Source: Arthrobacter citreus (GTDB lineage: Bacteria > Actinomycetota > Actinomycetes > Actinomycetales > Micrococcaceae). Taken from it: 64,000 nucleotides of DNA. Positions 8,201 to 16,190 of this stretch are shown here, in pieces. Position 1 is the first letter of the stretch. Every line of letters starts with the position of its first letter. A program made the translations under genes and the position numbers. The notes below the pieces were generated by a model. It was given only the letters and a program-made list of their open reading frames with translations. It was not told the origin of the DNA and ran no database searches. Where the stretch lies: contig NZ_CP151657.1 of NCBI RefSeq assembly GCF_038405225.1, forward strand, positions 992,001 to 1,056,000, written 5' to 3'.

Positions 8201-8809
8201 AAAAACTCCGGCTCGGGGGCGTCCCGCGCGGATCTGCTGCACCACCTGGAGACGGCGCTGCCCCGGCCTTCGGGACGGAAGTACGATCCCATTCCGGGCC
8301 AGCTGGCGCTGCCGCTGGGGGACACGGAGCTGGAAAACCTGCGCGCGGACCTGCCCGAACCCACGCTGCGCGAGAGGGTGCGCACCGAGCTGGACCTTTT
8401 GTCAGTGGACGTCAGCGCCCACCTGATCGACAGCTATGGCCCGCTGCTGACGGAACTGGGCGTGACCAAGGCCCGGGACCTGATAGATCTGCGCAGCGGA
8501 TCCGAGGTGCTGGTCGCCGGTATCCGGGTGGCCACCCAAACACCGCCCATGCGCGGCGGCCGGCGTGTGGTGTTCATCAGCCTCGACGACGGCACCGGCT
8601 GCGTGGACTGCACCTTCTTCACCGAGGCCCAGGAAAAGACCGGCCCGCTGCTCTTCGGCACCCAGCTGATGCTCGTCCGCGGCCTGACCCGGCGCACCGG
8701 GCCGCGCGGGATCAGCATGCAGGCATTGGAAGCATGGGACCTGAATGACACAGCATCCCTGCCCCGCCTCCAGCGCGGCAGGTTGGTGGGGCCCAACTCC
8801 AGCGGATAA
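5279..8809 (+). CDS. dnaE2: Error-prone DNA polymerase III alpha subunit DnaE2
   Basis: Translesion polymerase that copies damaged DNA during the SOS response, normally with ImuB and ImuA'. 1176 aa. PHP domain at the N-terminus (HLHTATAFSAHYG at residues 5-17); catalytic palm aspartates in LPDIDIDVES near residues 458-467; helical fingers with FCKAHGAAFA near 835; helix-hairpin-helix region near 930; OB fold near 1080-1140 (VLVAGIRVATQTPP...VVFISLDDGTG). The lack of a tau-binding tail and the DUF6504 neighbour fit DnaE2 rather than DnaE1. A four-residue repeat (DDQR-DDQG-DGQG-NDPG-EGRG, residues 138-157) is inserted in the PHP domain. imuA/imuB are not adjacent. Confidence 0.93.
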   Translation: MSFIHLHTATAFSAHYGVSWPQDLAAAAAASGADALACTDRDGLYGTVKHLRACMDAGIDPIVGVDLAVLGEPDADGSPAVTGRVVVLAHGHRGGAGYRALCRLISDAHAGTSPSAARKGSKPVGVTLQQLAARAAGDDQRDDQGDGQGNDPGEGRGKAAGDSGATDPVLTVLVGPFSDVGIAMRSRSYAVARTLFSRWRAVLPRGALAVEVVTHLSAPGANLSLAHAVRMFRLADEMQLPAILTNAVRYVDADGAATADVLDAARALTSMARLGDLQPNGQGWLKTPAQMHALAREISAGAGYGSSGAARMLRDTGALADACRMDPQADMGWKQPVVPEASVIGITSEPMAELVRRCEAGIERRFPSREGGSSTEQARLRNRLAHELGIIERLGFASYFLTVAEVSSMITGMGVRAAARGSGASSLVNYLLGVSHVNPLAHDLIFERFLSSDRSTLPDIDIDVESAQRHNVYHRIFERFGSERVTLMSMQNGYRARGAVRDAGMALGLAEEDIGAVAKQLWRFSARNFREALAEKPELREVAERVEGNRQLDLLVDLTERLDRLPRHISMHPCGVILGDASLLDRTPVQPSGLGLPMSQFDKHDMDPMGMLKLDVLGVRMQSAMAYALQEIRRLHPSKAETVAAGAHPAGPTGHGPDYVHEDGSINLDAVPLDDAPTYDLICSTYTLGCFQIESPGQRELIGKLVPREFNDLIIDISLFRPGPMKSDMVRPFLEHRHGFSPEVYPHEALRPVLAETHGVTVFHEQVLRTFDVFTGCGLAKADELRRLLGNENAEGAVEEYFRTEAGKRGYSAEVIGKVWGTLKAFGSFGFCKAHGAAFAVPTYQSAWLKAHHPEAFLAGIFEHDPGMYPRRLLVAEARRMGIPILPLDINRSGEQYRVERVPAVPASPGHPARPEKLGIRLSLAGIYGLSATELKRITAGQPYDSLADLRARARVGRRTLMRLASLGAFDSLAKNSGSGASRADLLHHLETALPRPSGRKYDPIPGQLALPLGDTELENLRADLPEPTLRERVRTELDLLSVDVSAHLIDSYGPLLTELGVTKARDLIDLRSGSEVLVAGIRVATQTPPMRGGRRVVFISLDDGTGCVDCTFFTEAQEKTGPLLFGTQLMLVRGLTRRTGPRGISMQALEAWDLNDTASLPRLQRGRLVGPNSSG
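5690..5749 (+). repeat. 12-bp tandem repeat inside dnaE2, five units
   Basis: Five successive 12-base units of the type GATGACCAGGGG, each encoding four residues of the DDQG kind. Units 2 and 3 differ by one base; units 4 and 5 are more diverged. It is in frame and adds a flexible acidic, glycine-rich loop to the PHP domain. Confidence 0.85.
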
Positions 8810-8830
8810 CATCGAAGGGGCGCAGAAGGA

Positions 8831-8851
8831 GCCGGTCACGTCCTGACCGGC
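8831..8851 (+). promoter_or_regulatory. Perfect 8-bp hairpin upstream of thrS
   Basis: GCCGGTCA at 8831-8838 pairs with TGACCGGC at 8844-8851 across a 5-base loop, 36 bases before the thrS start. There is no T tract, so it is not a clear terminator. It could end dnaE2 transcripts weakly or sit in the thrS leader; no T-box features are seen. Confidence 0.5.
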
Positions 8852-8887
8852 CCAAGGACGCCGTACAACGAAATCTAGGAGACAACC

Positions 8888-10900
8888 GTGTCAGTGCCAG
8901 AGAAGTTCACCCTCATCGTCGACGGCGAAGAGACCACGGTGGATACTGGCACCACAGGTGCTCAGCTGTTCTTCGACCGCCGCGACGTCGTTGTCATGCG
9001 CGTGGACGGGGTCCTGAAGGACCTCGACGCCGAGCTGTCCGAGGGTATTTCCGTGGAGTCCGTCACCATCGACTCCGAAGACGGACTCAACGTCCTGCGC
9101 CACTCCACCGCGCACGTGATGGCCCAGGCCGTGCAGCAGCTGCGCCCGGATGCCAAGCTGGGCATCGGCCCGTACATCAAGGACGGATTCTACTTCGACT
9201 TCGACGTCGCCGAGCCGTTCACGCCGGAGGACCTGAAGACCCTCGAGAAGATGATGCAGAAGATCATCAACTCGAACCAGAAATTCGCCCGCCGCGTGGT
9301 CACCGAAGAAGAAGCCCGCGAAGCGATGGCCAACGAGCCGTACAAGCTGGAGCTGCTGGGCAAGAAGGACGGCGCCGAGGAAGCCGGCGAGGGCGCGAAC
9401 ATCGAGGTTGGCGCCGGCGAGATCACCATTTACGACAACGTGGACCGCAAGTCCGGCGACGTCGTGTGGTGTGACCTGTGCCGCGGCCCGCACCTGCCCA
9501 ACACCAAACTGATCTCTAACGCCTTTGCGCTGACCCGCTCGGCCGCCGCCTACTGGCTGGGCGACCAGAAGAACCAGCAGCTGCAGCGCATTTACGGCAC
9601 CGCCTGGCCCACCAAGGACGCGCTGAAGGCATACCAGGAGCGCCTGGCCGAGGCCGAGCGCCGCGACCACCGCAAGCTGGGCACCGAACTGGACCTGTTC
9701 TCCTTCCCGGATGAACTGGGTTCGGGCCTGCCGGTGTTCCACCCCAAGGGCGGCATCATCCGCAAGGCCATGGAGGACTACTCCCGCCAGCGCCACACCG
9801 AGGCCGGCTACGAGTTCGTGTACACCCCGCACATCACCAAGGGGCACCTGTACGAGGTTTCCGGCCACCTGGACTGGTACCGCGACGGCATGTTCCCCCC
9901 GATGCACGTTGACGAGGTCGTTGACCCGGAAACCGGCGCGGTCATCAAGCCCGGCCAGGACTACTACCTGAAGCCGATGAACTGCCCCATGCACAACCTG
10001 ATCTTCCGCTCCCGCGGCCGGTCCTACCGCGAACTGCCGCTGCGCCTGTTCGAATTCGGCTCCGTGTACCGCTACGAGAAGTCCGGCGTGATCCACGGCC
10101 TCACCCGTGTGCGCGGCATGACCCAGGACGACGCCCACATCTACTGCACCCGCGACCAGATGAAGGACGAGCTCACCAGCACCTTGAACTTTGTCCTTGA
10201 CCTGCTCAAGGACTACGGCCTGGACGACTTCTACCTGGAGCTCTCCACCAAGGACCCGGAAAAGTACGTCGGTTCCGACGAGGTCTGGGACGAAGCCACC
10301 CGCACCCTCGCCGAGGTGGCCGAAGCCTCCGGACTGGACCTGGTTCCGGATCCGGGCGGCGCCGCGTTCTACGGCCCCAAGATCTCCGTCCAGGCCCGCG
10401 ACGCCATTGGCCGCACCTGGCAGATGTCCACCATCCAGCTGGACTTCAACCTGCCCGAGCGCTTCGAGCTGGAGTACCAGGCCGCCGACGGCACCCGCCA
10501 GCGTCCGGTCATGATCCACCGCGCCCTGTTCGGCTCCGTGGAACGCTTCATGGCAGTGCTCACCGAGCACTACGCCGGCGCGTTCCCGGCCTGGCTGGCA
10601 CCGGTCCAGGTGGTAGGCATCCCCGTGGCCGAGGCGTTCAACGACTACATGTTCGACGTCGTCGACAAGCTCAAGGCCGAAGGCATCCGCGCCCAGGTGG
10701 ACACCGGCACCGACCGCTTCCCGAAGAAGATCCGCACCGCGTCCAAGGACAAGATTCCGTTTGTCCTGATTGCCGGCGGTGACGACGCCGATGCCGGCGC
10801 CGTGTCCTTCCGGTTCCGTGACGGCAGCCAGGACAACGGCGTTCCCGTTGAGGAAGCCGTCAAGCGGATTGTTGAAGCTGTTCGGAACCGGGACAAGTAA
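8888..10900 (+). CDS. thrS: Threonyl-tRNA synthetase
   Basis: Charges tRNA-Thr in the cytoplasm. 670 aa: N-terminal TGS domain (1-65), editing domain starting [11 protein letters not shown] near 71, class II catalytic core from about 265 ([21 protein letters not shown]), and an anticodon-binding domain from about 570. Zinc-site residues are visible in MNCPMHN (near 363), TQDDAHIYC and [11 protein letters not shown] (near 543). GTG start at 8888 preceded by AGGAG. The order thrS-HIT-PI-phosphate synthase is shared with mycobacteria. Confidence 0.97.
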   Translation: MSVPEKFTLIVDGEETTVDTGTTGAQLFFDRRDVVVMRVDGVLKDLDAELSEGISVESVTIDSEDGLNVLRHSTAHVMAQAVQQLRPDAKLGIGPYIKDGFYFDFDVAEPFTPEDLKTLEKMMQKIINSNQKFARRVVTEEEAREAMANEPYKLELLGKKDGAEEAGEGANIEVGAGEITIYDNVDRKSGDVVWCDLCRGPHLPNTKLISNAFALTRSAAAYWLGDQKNQQLQRIYGTAWPTKDALKAYQERLAEAERRDHRKLGTELDLFSFPDELGSGLPVFHPKGGIIRKAMEDYSRQRHTEAGYEFVYTPHITKGHLYEVSGHLDWYRDGMFPPMHVDEVVDPETGAVIKPGQDYYLKPMNCPMHNLIFRSRGRSYRELPLRLFEFGSVYRYEKSGVIHGLTRVRGMTQDDAHIYCTRDQMKDELTSTLNFVLDLLKDYGLDDFYLELSTKDPEKYVGSDEVWDEATRTLAEVAEASGLDLVPDPGGAAFYGPKISVQARDAIGRTWQMSTIQLDFNLPERFELEYQAADGTRQRPVMIHRALFGSVERFMAVLTEHYAGAFPAWLAPVQVVGIPVAEAFNDYMFDVVDKLKAEGIRAQVDTGTDRFPKKIRTASKDKIPFVLIAGGDDADAGAVSFRFRDGSQDNGVPVEEAVKRIVEAVRNRDK

Positions 10901-10934
10901 GCGGAACTGAACGGAACGGGCGGGGAGCGCAGGA

Positions 10935-11552
10935 GTGCAGATGGAAAACAGCAGCCAGGACGACGGCGGCAGTCCCTATCCGGGAGATGCTTCAGTCACG
11001 GATTCATTCGAGCTTCCCGGGGTGCCGGATTCCTTTGCACGCCTGTGGACCCCGCACCGGCTCGCGTACATCAAGGGCGGGCAGGAACAGGTCTCCTCGG
11101 AGCACAACTGCCCGTTCTGTGCGGCCCCGGGACGCAGCGACGAAGAGTCCCTGATTGTGCACCGCGGGAAGTACGCCTATGTCATCCTGAACCTGTTCCC
11201 GTACAACGCCGGGCACCTGCTCGTCTGCCCGTACCGGCACGTCCCGGATTACACGGACATTGACGAGCAGGAAACGGCTGAAATAGCGTCCCTGACCCAA
11301 ACGGCAATGCGGGTGCTGCGGAAGGTGTCCAACCCCAGCGGTTTCAACCTGGGCATGAACCAGGGCGTCACCGGGGGAGCGGGAATAGCCGCCCACCTGC
11401 ACCAGCACATTGTTCCGCGCTGGGGCGGGGACGGGAACTTCCTGCCGATCATCGCCCAAACCAAGGCCATCACCCAGACGCTGGGTGACGTCCGCCGGCA
11501 GGTGGCCGATGCCTGGCCGCAGGCCGCCGACCCCGCAGCAAGCGAGGACTGA
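10935..11552 (+). CDS. HIT family hydrolase, AP4A phosphorylase-like
   Basis: 205 aa. Histidine triad HLHQHIVPRW at about residues 154-163, with the nucleotide-binding stretch NLFPYNAGHLLVCPYRHVPDYTDI upstream; CPFC near the N-terminus suggests the zinc-containing subgroup. The mycobacterial neighbour in the same position (Rv2613c) is an AP4A phosphorylase, which I take as the likely role. Start GTG at 10935 or ATG at 10941. The stop is 3 bases before the phosphatidyltransferase gene, so the two are translationally close. Confidence 0.85.
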   Translation: MQMENSSQDDGGSPYPGDASVTDSFELPGVPDSFARLWTPHRLAYIKGGQEQVSSEHNCPFCAAPGRSDEESLIVHRGKYAYVILNLFPYNAGHLLVCPYRHVPDYTDIDEQETAEIASLTQTAMRVLRKVSNPSGFNLGMNQGVTGGAGIAAHLHQHIVPRWGGDGNFLPIIAQTKAITQTLGDVRRQVADAWPQAADPAASED

Positions 11553-11555
11553 GCG

Positions 11556-12158
11556 GTGCTGAACAAATACGCGCGCGGCTTCTTCACCGGGCTGTTCACG
11601 CCCCTGGCCGCCTGGCTGCTGAAACGCGGTGTCTCTCCCGATGCCGTCACCATCCTGGGCACCCTGGGCGTGATGGTTGGCGGGCTGGTGTTCTACCCGC
11701 TGGGCCAGCTCTTCTGGGGAACCCTGTTCATCACGGCATTCATTTTCTCCGACGTCATTGACGGCATCATGGCGCGCCAGCAGGAACGCACCGGGAAATG
11801 GGGCGGCTTCCTGGACTCCACCCTGGACCGCTTTGCCGACGGCGCCCTCTTTGCCGGCGTCAGCATCTGGTTCTTCACTGGCGGCGGCAATGACGCCATC
11901 GGCATTGCCGCGATCATCTGCCTGGTCCTGGGCATGCTGGTCTCCTACATCCGCGCCAAGGCGGAGTCGCTGGGCTTCACCGCGAATGTCGGTATTGCCG
12001 AACGCGCCGAACGGCTGGTATCCCTGCTGGTGGCCACGGGCCTGGTGGGACTCGGTCTTCCCGAGATGCTGCTGTTCGTGGTTTTGGCGGCACTGTGCGC
12101 AGCCAGCTGCGTGACCATCCTGCAGCGGATGCGTGCAGTGCACCGGCAGGCCCCCTAG
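11556..12158 (+). CDS. pgsA: Phosphatidylinositol phosphate synthase (CDP-alcohol phosphatidyltransferase)
   Basis: Integral membrane enzyme joining CDP-diacylglycerol to inositol-1-phosphate, the first step to phosphatidylinositol. 200 aa, about six hydrophobic segments. The CDP-alcohol signature D-x2-DG-x2-AR-x8-G-x3-D-x3-D is complete (DVIDGIMARQQ...G..FLDSTLD, residues 65-90). Context (HIT upstream, pdxS downstream) matches mycobacterial pgsA1. The acyltransferase (patA) and mannosyltransferase (pimA) that usually follow are absent here. GTG start at 11556. Confidence 0.85.
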   Translation: MLNKYARGFFTGLFTPLAAWLLKRGVSPDAVTILGTLGVMVGGLVFYPLGQLFWGTLFITAFIFSDVIDGIMARQQERTGKWGGFLDSTLDRFADGALFAGVSIWFFTGGGNDAIGIAAIICLVLGMLVSYIRAKAESLGFTANVGIAERAERLVSLLVATGLVGLGLPEMLLFVVLAALCAASCVTILQRMRAVHRQAP

Positions 12159-12193
12159 AAGGACCCTGCCCTGCTGCTCAGCCCACGCCTGAA

Positions 12194-12236
12194 GGCCCGA
12201 CACCGGACGTAAAACCGGTGCCGGGTCTTCTGTTTT
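12194..12236 (+). terminator. Intrinsic terminator after PI-phosphate synthase
   Basis: A stem of 13 positions, 11 paired (12194-12206 with 12215-12227), an 8-base loop and a T-rich tail TTCTGTTTT. It ends the thrS-HIT-pgsA unit before pdxS. Confidence 0.85.
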
Positions 12237-12305
12237 CCGGGGCTTGGCCATCTAGGCTGGGACGGTACTGATTTCCTGCACACCAGCGACGACGAGAGCT
12301 CTTTG

Positions 12306-13247
12306 ATGAATACCCCTGATTCCCAGCCCACCTCAGTGTCCGGTGCATCCGCCGGCGCTCCCTCTCCGATCACCGGCAGCAGCCGGGTTAAGCGCGGCAT
12401 TGCCGAAATGCTCAAGGGCGGAGTGATCATGGATGTGGTCACGGCCGAGCAGGCCCGCATTGCCGAAGACGCCGGAGCCGTTGCGGTCATGGCCCTTGAG
12501 CGGGTCCCCGCCGACATCCGCGCCCAGGGCGGGGTGTCCCGCATGAGCGACCCGGACATGATCGACAGCATCATTGACGCCGTCTCCATCCCGGTCATGG
12601 CCAAGGCCAGGATCGGCCACTTCGTGGAAGCGCAGGTCCTCCAGTCGCTTGGCGTCGATTACATCGATGAATCCGAGGTCCTGACCCCGGCCGACTACAC
12701 AAACCACATCGACAAGTGGAAGTTCACGGTGCCGTTTGTCTGCGGCGCAACCAATCTGGGTGAGGCGCTGCGCCGCATCAATGAAGGCGCAGCCATGATC
12801 CGGTCCAAGGGCGAAGCCGGCACGGGGGATGTCTCCAACGCGACCATGCACATGCGTGCCATCCGCTCCGAAGTGGCCCGGCTGTCCTCCCTGCCGGAGG
12901 ACGAGCTGTACGTCGCGGCCAAGGAACTGCAGGCTCCGTACGAGCTCGTCAAGGAGGTTGCCGCAGCCGGCAAGCTGCCGGTGGTGCTGTTCACCGCCGG
13001 CGGCATCGCCACCCCGGCCGACGCTGCCATGATGATGCAGCTGGGGGCGGACGGTGTTTTTGTTGGCTCGGGAATCTTCAAGTCCGGGAACCCCGCACAG
13101 CGTGCCGCAGCCATCGTGAAGGCTACGACGTTCTTTGACGATGCTGATGAAGTTGCCAAGGCATCACGGGGACTGGGCGAGGCCATGGTGGGCATCAACG
13201 TGGACGAACTCCCGCAGCCGCACCGGTTGTCCGAGCGCGGCTGGTAG
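12306..13247 (+). CDS. pdxS: Pyridoxal 5'-phosphate synthase subunit PdxS
   Basis: Makes pyridoxal phosphate from ribose 5-phosphate, glyceraldehyde 3-phosphate and ammonia supplied by PdxT; forms a dodecamer in the cytoplasm. 313 aa TIM barrel, with [20 protein letters not shown] at about 40-59, [17 protein letters not shown] near 68 and the active-site Lys in MAKARIGHF near 99. The ATG at 12306 is preceded by an in-frame TTG; GACGAGAG upstream is a weak ribosome binding site. Its partner pdxT is 6.3 kb downstream, not adjacent. Confidence 0.96.
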   Translation: MNTPDSQPTSVSGASAGAPSPITGSSRVKRGIAEMLKGGVIMDVVTAEQARIAEDAGAVAVMALERVPADIRAQGGVSRMSDPDMIDSIIDAVSIPVMAKARIGHFVEAQVLQSLGVDYIDESEVLTPADYTNHIDKWKFTVPFVCGATNLGEALRRINEGAAMIRSKGEAGTGDVSNATMHMRAIRSEVARLSSLPEDELYVAAKELQAPYELVKEVAAAGKLPVVLFTAGGIATPADAAMMMQLGADGVFVGSGIFKSGNPAQRAAAIVKATTFFDDADEVAKASRGLGEAMVGINVDELPQPHRLSERGW

Positions 13248-13264
13248 GAACACCCTGCGGTGAG

Positions 13265-13304
13265 CCTGCGCTGATTCCCTGCCGCGGCAGGGAATCAGCG
13301 CAGG
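13265..13304. terminator. Perfect 40-bp palindrome, bidirectional terminator
   Basis: Positions 13265-13304 are fully self-complementary around the centre CCGCGG. It lies between the convergent pdxS and GNAT genes and can fold identically on either strand. Its right arm repeats the 3' end of the GNAT gene: GGAATCAGCGCAGGTC occurs at 13291-13306 and again at 13310-13325. There is no long T tract. Confidence 0.75.
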
Positions 13305-13313
13305 TCGGAGGAA

Positions 13314-14060
13314 TCAGCGCAGGTCCAGGGTCAGCTGCTGGCCGCGGCCAATAAGCTCGAAGCCGCGCGCCGCACACAGCTCCTGGCCCAGGGGAGCGGC
13401 GTTGATGGCCAGCCGGTCCGCGCCGGCGGTAGCAGCGACGGTGGCGGCCCGGCTCAGCAGCGCCGTTCCGTAGCCCTGGCGGCGGCTGGAAGGCCCCACG
13501 GCAAGACTGAAAACACCGCCAAGGGAGCCGGAAACCGGCTTTTCCTGCAACCTCCGCTGTTCCTGCTGCACCTGCTGGGACGGAACAAACACCCATGCCC
13601 GTCCGGTGAGCTTTCCTCCGCCGCGGCTCGTGACATGCCAGGCGGTCCGGGGATGGCCCAGCCCCGCTGCGAGCTCTTCGGCATCGGGACCGGTGACTTC
13701 CGCCGGCTCCGGATCGATGACCGCCGCGGCGGAGCTGAACTGCTGCGGAGCTGAAACGGGAGCGCTCATCCACAGCGGCTGCGGACCGCGGCGGAATCCA
13801 AACGCCTCCAGCGGGGCGTAGCTGACCGCGTTGTTCAGCCACACCGACACACTCTGGGCACCCAGCCGTGTTCCCTCGGCCAAGCCCGGGCGGATGCCCG
13901 CCGGTGCGATCCGCTGCGGATACAGCAGCACCAGCTGCCGCCGGGCCGGCATCCAGGCCCATTCCGATTCATGTGTGGAGAAGGTCCGGCCACCGGTGGC
14001 GCCGGCCAGGGTCTGCAGCCAGTTCCGGTGAAGCTCCTGGCAGGCGGCGATGGTGACCAT
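13314..14060 (-). CDS. GNAT family N-acetyltransferase
   Basis: 248 aa. The C-terminal 90 residues hold the acetyl-CoA binding motif (FSLAVGPSSRRQGYGTALLSRA, near 190-211) and the typical ending with a Cys-Ala-Ala-Arg-Gly-Phe stretch. The N-terminal part (WLQTLAGATGGRTF, WAWMPARRQLVLLYP) may be a second, degenerate GNAT fold. Substrate unknown. It starts 6 bases after the M3 peptidase stop, so it is the second gene of that unit. Confidence 0.75.
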   Translation of the reverse strand: MVTIAACQELHRNWLQTLAGATGGRTFSTHESEWAWMPARRQLVLLYPQRIAPAGIRPGLAEGTRLGAQSVSVWLNNAVSYAPLEAFGFRRGPQPLWMSAPVSAPQQFSSAAAVIDPEPAEVTGPDAEELAAGLGHPRTAWHVTSRGGGKLTGRAWVFVPSQQVQQEQRRLQEKPVSGSLGGVFSLAVGPSSRRQGYGTALLSRAATVAATAGADRLAINAAPLGQELCAARGFELIGRGQQLTLDLR

Positions 14061-14066
14061 GAAGGA

Positions 14067-16088
14067 TCAGGCCAAACCGCGGCGGTGCAGCAGCGGCTCG
14101 ATCGCTGCTTCGCGGCCGCGGAAGTTCCGGAATGCCTCCAGCGGGTCGATGCTGTTGCCCCGGGACAGCAGTTCGCGGCGGAACCGGTTCCCGTTTTCCC
14201 GGGTCAGCCCGCCGTTTTCCTTGAACCACTCCACGGTGTCCGCGTCCAGGACCTCGCTCCAGATGTAGGCGTAGTAGGAAGCCGCGTACCCGCCGGCGAA
14301 AATGTGCTTGAAGTACCCGGACCGGTAGCGCGGCGGCACCAGCTCCAGGGCCACGCCAGCCCGTGACAGGGCGTCCGCCTCGAACTGCTGCGGATCGGTG
14401 ACGGTTTCGCCGGGGGACAGCTCGTGCCACGCCAGATCCAGCAGTGCCGCGCCGAGGTATTCCGTGGTGCCGAACCCTTCACCCCAGGTTGAGGCGGCTT
14501 CGATCCGGTCAATGACCCCGGACGGCAGCGGTTCCCCGGTTTCGTGGTGCCTGGCGAAGTTGGCCACGACCTCGGGCCACAGCATCCACATTTCGTTGAC
14601 CTGCGAGGGGTACTCGACGAAGTCCCGCGGCACGGCGGTGCCGGAGAACTGAGGATAGGTGACATCCGAGAACAAGCCGTGCAGGGCATGGCCGAATTCG
14701 TGGAAGGCGGTCACCACCTCGTCGAAAGACAGCAGCGTGGGCTCACCGGCCGGCGGCTTGGGAATGTTCAGGTTGTTGATGACCACGGCCTGGGTTCCCA
14801 GCAGGGCGGACTGGTGCACCAGGGAGTTCATCCAGGCGCCGCCGGCCTTGGTGTCGCGGGTGTAGTAGTCGCCCAGGAACAGGCCAAGGGGCGAGCCGTC
14901 GTCGTTCTTCACTTCCCAAATCCGGACATCCGGATGGTAGCCCACCAGGTCGGGGCGCTCCGTGAAGGTGATGCCGTACAGCCGGTTGGCGGCGTAAAAG
15001 ACACCGTCGGCCAGGACCCGTTCCAGTTCAAAGTACGGCCGGAGGGCGGAGCGGTCCACGCTGAACTTCTCCCGGCGCACCTGTTCCGAGTAGTAGGACC
15101 AGTCCCAGGCGGCAAGCTCGCTGATGCCGTCCCGACGCGCGGCTTCGCGCAGCAGCTCCGCTTCGGCGTTGGCGTTGCGCACCGCCGGAGGGGCCAGCTT
15201 CCCGAGCATGGAGTGGATCGCTTCCAGGGACGGCGCGGTTTGGTTGTCGGTGGCGAAGTCCGCGTGGGTCGCGAAGCCCAGCAGCGCGGCGCGTTCTGCG
15301 CGCAGCGCAGCCATTTCGGCAGCCAGGGCCAGTGTGTTGTCCCCGTTGCCGCGGAAGCCCCGGTTCAGTGAAGCCTCGAAGAGGCGCCTGCGGGTTTCCC
15401 TGTTGGTCAATGAGGCCAGGGCCGGCTGGGACGTCGGCAGGATCAGCGACAGCAGGTAGCTGCCTTCGGAGCCTGCCTCCGCGGCCGCCGCGGCGGCGGA
15501 GGCAATGCCGTCATCGGACAGGCCAGCCAAATCCGCTGCATTGCTCACCAGCAGCGCTGAATTGTTGGTGTCGCGCAGCAGCTTCTGTGCGTAGTCGGTG
15601 CCCAGCACGGACAGGCGTGAGTTCAGCTCGCGCATGCGCGCCTGGCCGTCGTCGTCGAGCCTGGCTCCGGCGCGGATAAAGGCGCGGCGGTACTCCTGGA
15701 CGAGGCGGGAGGACTCAGCGTCCAGACCTTCCACCGAAACCGCTTCGACCCGTGCCCAGAGGTCCTTGTTGAGATGGATGCTGTCGCCGTGGGCGGCCAG
15801 CTGCGGGCCCACTTCCTGCTCGATGGCCTGGACCTGGTCCGTTGCATCGGCTGCGGTCAGGGTGAAAAACGCAGCTGCCGTGCGTGCCAGCGTCTGCCCG
15901 GCGAGCTCCATGGCCGCGATCGTGTTCTCGAAATCCGGAGCCTGGGGATTCCGGGTGATGGCGTCGATTTCGGCGAGGTGTTCCTCGAATCCGGCTTTGA
16001 AGGCCGGCAGGAAATCGTCGGGGCTGATCTGGTCGAACGGCGGCAGCTGATAGGGCAGAGTACTGGTACTCAGGAAAGGGTTGCTCAT
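14067..16088 (-). CDS. M3 family zinc metallopeptidase (Dcp/oligopeptidase A-like)
   Basis: Cytoplasmic peptidase that degrades short peptides or removes C-terminal dipeptides. 673 aa, the usual length. The zinc motif HEFGH is in VVTAFHEFGHALHGLF (near residues 455-470), with the downstream Glu in the FVEYPSQVNE stretch and the family ending GGYAASYYAYIWSEVLDADTV. The frame is open far upstream; the ATG at 16088 (MSNPFLSTSTLPYQLPPFD) matches the family N-terminus. No ribosome binding site is evident. It is divergent from the CapA lipoprotein gene. Confidence 0.92.
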   Translation of the reverse strand: MSNPFLSTSTLPYQLPPFDQISPDDFLPAFKAGFEEHLAEIDAITRNPQAPDFENTIAAMELAGQTLARTAAAFFTLTAADATDQVQAIEQEVGPQLAAHGDSIHLNKDLWARVEAVSVEGLDAESSRLVQEYRRAFIRAGARLDDDGQARMRELNSRLSVLGTDYAQKLLRDTNNSALLVSNAADLAGLSDDGIASAAAAAAEAGSEGSYLLSLILPTSQPALASLTNRETRRRLFEASLNRGFRGNGDNTLALAAEMAALRAERAALLGFATHADFATDNQTAPSLEAIHSMLGKLAPPAVRNANAEAELLREAARRDGISELAAWDWSYYSEQVRREKFSVDRSALRPYFELERVLADGVFYAANRLYGITFTERPDLVGYHPDVRIWEVKNDDGSPLGLFLGDYYTRDTKAGGAWMNSLVHQSALLGTQAVVINNLNIPKPPAGEPTLLSFDEVVTAFHEFGHALHGLFSDVTYPQFSGTAVPRDFVEYPSQVNEMWMLWPEVVANFARHHETGEPLPSGVIDRIEAASTWGEGFGTTEYLGAALLDLAWHELSPGETVTDPQQFEADALSRAGVALELVPPRYRSGYFKHIFAGGYAASYYAYIWSEVLDADTVEWFKENGGLTRENGNRFRRELLSRGNSIDPLEAFRNFRGREAAIEPLLHRRGLA

Positions 16089-16190
16089 AAGCGTCAAGAC
16101 TCGCACAAACGACGTGAGGCGAACAACAGAAACGCCGTCGTACGCTTGGCGCAGCGGCTGGGGGTGGGCTGGGGACAGGTGGGAGAGACA

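Noticed and set aside
8810-8887. T-box riboswitch before thrS
   Set aside because: The gap is only 78 bases, too short for a T-box, and lacks the conserved TGGNACCGCG segment.
8891-10570. 559-codon minus-strand frame opposite thrS
   Set aside because: It is a GC-rich shadow of thrS; repeated Val/Gly/His composition and no recognisable domain.
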